DNA of 64,000 nt from Anoplolepis gracilipes (lineage: Eukaryota; Arthropoda; Insecta; Hymenoptera; Formicidae), in assembly GCF_047496725.1 (NCBI RefSeq), contig NC_132974.1, positions 2,921,501 to 2,985,500 on the forward strand, in the 5' to 3' direction. This document shows, in pieces, positions 63,047 through 64,000 of this stretch (position 1 is its first letter; the number at the start of each line of letters is the position of its first letter). Under the pieces are notes generated by a model. That model had not been told where the DNA came from and ran no database searches. It saw only the letters and a program-made list of their open reading frames with translations. The position numbers were made by a program, and so were the translations under genes.

Positions 63047-63170
63047 GGCCGGTACACAGTGGCTGGTATTCATAGTCCGATCTTATATTTAAGGTCGTTT
63101 TAAGAGCTCGTTCAACCAATAAAATGATGCTATGCGGCTACTTCATTGGTTGAACGAGATTTTCAGAACG
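63047..63170. mobile_element. Possible MITE relic B with an internal 14-bp inverted repeat
   Basis: Starts GGCCGGTACACAGTGGCTGG, followed by a block similar to relic A (GTCCGATCTTATATTTAAGG). A perfect 14-bp-arm inverted repeat, CTCGTTCAACCAAT ... ATTGGTTGAACGAG, lies at about 63108-63161. Confidence 0.35.
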
Positions 63171-63537
63171 CGCCCTCTATATTTGCTACATATGATCTAT
63201 ATGGTTTATCAGGACGGCAATAGGTAAAATTCTTGCGTTGGCATTACTGTTTTTACTGCATATTAGTTTTTAGAAATTTGTATCTGCGTACGTGTGTTTC
63301 GTTTCGCGCCACAAATCGAAGAAGAAGCATCTCTTTTTCCACAGTTACCATCGATCTCTTGGTAAGATTTTAGAATATTCGGATTCTTACGGCTTTATGA
63401 AATCTTATGGGCAGGCAGCATATATATCGAAAAGATCTTCGAAAAATATATCTCAAAGATATTTTTGGACGATGGGACGTCTTCTCTGAACGTTTTTTCT
63501 GATAGGAATATTCTCTGAGTGTCTTTCGGATATATGC
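63171..63537. other. Non-coding DNA with degenerate GTCTTC-type repeats
   Basis: From about 63430 the sequence is made of loosely repeated words such as AAGATCTTCG, GGACGTCTTCTCTG and AGTGTCTTTCGGA. A 65-codon frame across it has no recognised similarity. Probably an old repeat. Confidence 0.3.
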
Positions 63538-63588
63538 ATGCTGTCTGGAATGAATCGTCTCAAATTACCGGAATATGAAAAGAAAGAG
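63538..63588 (+). CDS. Possible first coding exon of an unrecognised gene at the window edge
   Basis: ATG at 63538 (a second at 63550) opens MLSGMNRLKLPEYEKKE, ending at a donor GAG/GTAACT (63589). An acceptor-like TTTTCAG at about 63954-63960 would join in frame but meets a stop ten codons later. The peptide looks coding but is too short to classify. Confidence 0.18.
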
Positions 63589-63642
63589 GTAACTTGTATT
63601 AATTGTGTCGAAAAAGTATTAACCTTTTATTTCATAAATGTA

Positions 63643-63796
63643 CAGTCGGACCTCTTATCCTACGACATTTTCGGTCCGGAATCTTCCCCTTAAACCTCTG
63701 ATCCTACGACAAAAATTTGAGAGTGAGGGTATAATTCCCCTTTCGCGGTCGCAGCATGAGAGGATTTTTTTTGTCGTAGGATAAGAGGTCCGACTG
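63643..63796. mobile_element. pogo/Tigger-like MITE (Tc1-mariner superfamily)
   Basis: A 154-bp element with perfect 25-bp terminal inverted repeats beginning CAGTCGGACCTCTTATCCTA, flanked by TA on both sides (63641-63642 and 63797-63798). CAGT-type ends with TA target duplication are typical of pogo/Tigger elements. No transposase. A further partial copy of the terminus (CCTCTGATCCTACGACAAAA) lies inside at about 63695-63714. The perfect termini suggest recent insertion. Confidence 0.82.
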
Positions 63797-63818
63797 TATA
63801 TATGACGCGAATAATAAA

Positions 63819-63861
63819 GGGAGCTTTTCAGCAAAACACAGTGTCTTGCTGGAAAGCTCCC
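63819..63861. other. Hairpin with 16-bp arms next to the MITE
   Basis: GGGAGCTTTTCAGCAA pairs with TTGCTGGAAAGCTCCC (15 of 16 positions, the other forms G-U in RNA), with an 11-base loop. It may be a fold-back remnant. Confidence 0.5.
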
Positions 63862-64000
63862 AAAGACATCTGTGCAATTATATGTTAGAATAAACATTTT
63901 ATTTTATATGGTTTATTATTTCAAATTATAGTTATTCATTATATTTATTAAATTTTCAGAGATTTATTGGATTGATGAAAGTTTCTGATTGATACGAACA

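Noticed and set aside
63292..63489. 65-codon open frame near the right edge
   Set aside because: It lies over degenerate GTCTTC-type repeats and has no recognised similarity.
1..64000. CRISPR arrays, rRNA genes and known conserved microRNAs
   Set aside because: No regularly spaced repeats, no rRNA sequence and no mature microRNA seed region such as let-7, miR-1 or miR-9 was seen. A covariance-model search could still find short RNAs that I missed.

Overview
The window looks like nuclear DNA of an insect, most likely a hymenopteran and perhaps an ant. It is very AT-rich with scattered GC-richer islands and many (AT)n, (CA)n and (TC)n microsatellites. Genes are intron-containing with mostly short introns, and every recognisable protein is an animal one. 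The exact taxon is an inference. Exon coordinates were read by eye from splice signals and reading frame.

Region 1-26 kb is gene-poor. I can support only one gene there, a RING-CH (MARCH-type) membrane E3 ligase on the minus strand (14755-16251). The rest is AT-rich DNA broken by GC-richer islands of about 300-700 bp (near 2.2, 3.2, 4.8, 6.7, 8.1, 9.7, 12, 12.6, 18.5, 21.2, 22.6, 23.2 and 24.2 kb) that look regulatory and carry many CAGGTG boxes. It also holds two inverted-repeat (fold-back) structures (11.0-11.5 and 19.0-20.0 kb) and a small MITE-like element (17.6 kb).

Region 27-52 kb is gene-dense. On the plus strand lie diablo/KLHL20 (27439-29748), the ESCRT-III subunit CHMP4/shrub (32828-34065), a decayed-looking RPB6 copy with introns (34951-35700), an unrecognised tail-anchored protein ending in HTEL (36605-37468), PDPR (40526-44977), the DEAD-box helicase DDX56 (45870-48323) and HAPSTR1/C16orf72 (49907-52198). 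A five-exon gene for a 124-residue coiled-coil membrane protein (38775-39754, minus) was assembled from short exons and is transcribed away from PDPR.

Region 52-59 kb is AT-rich and microsatellite-rich with no gene I can support. The Usher-complex scaffold Sans/USH1G is on the minus strand (59456-62642), and its first ankyrin repeats are not visible. The right edge holds transposon relics and a 154-bp pogo/Tigger-like MITE.

The genes do not form one pathway. They span ubiquitin ligation (dbo, RING-CH protein, HAPSTR1 as a HUWE1 partner), membrane remodelling (CHMP4), mitochondrial metabolism (PDPR), ribosome biogenesis (DDX56), transcription (RPB6 relic) and mechanosensory scaffolding (Sans). 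The most interesting points are an open in-frame 51-codon extension past the dbo stop, two GC-AG introns, the disrupted RPB6, the new coiled-coil gene, the HTEL tail-anchored protein, and a repeat shared by the 5' regions of dbo and HAPSTR1.
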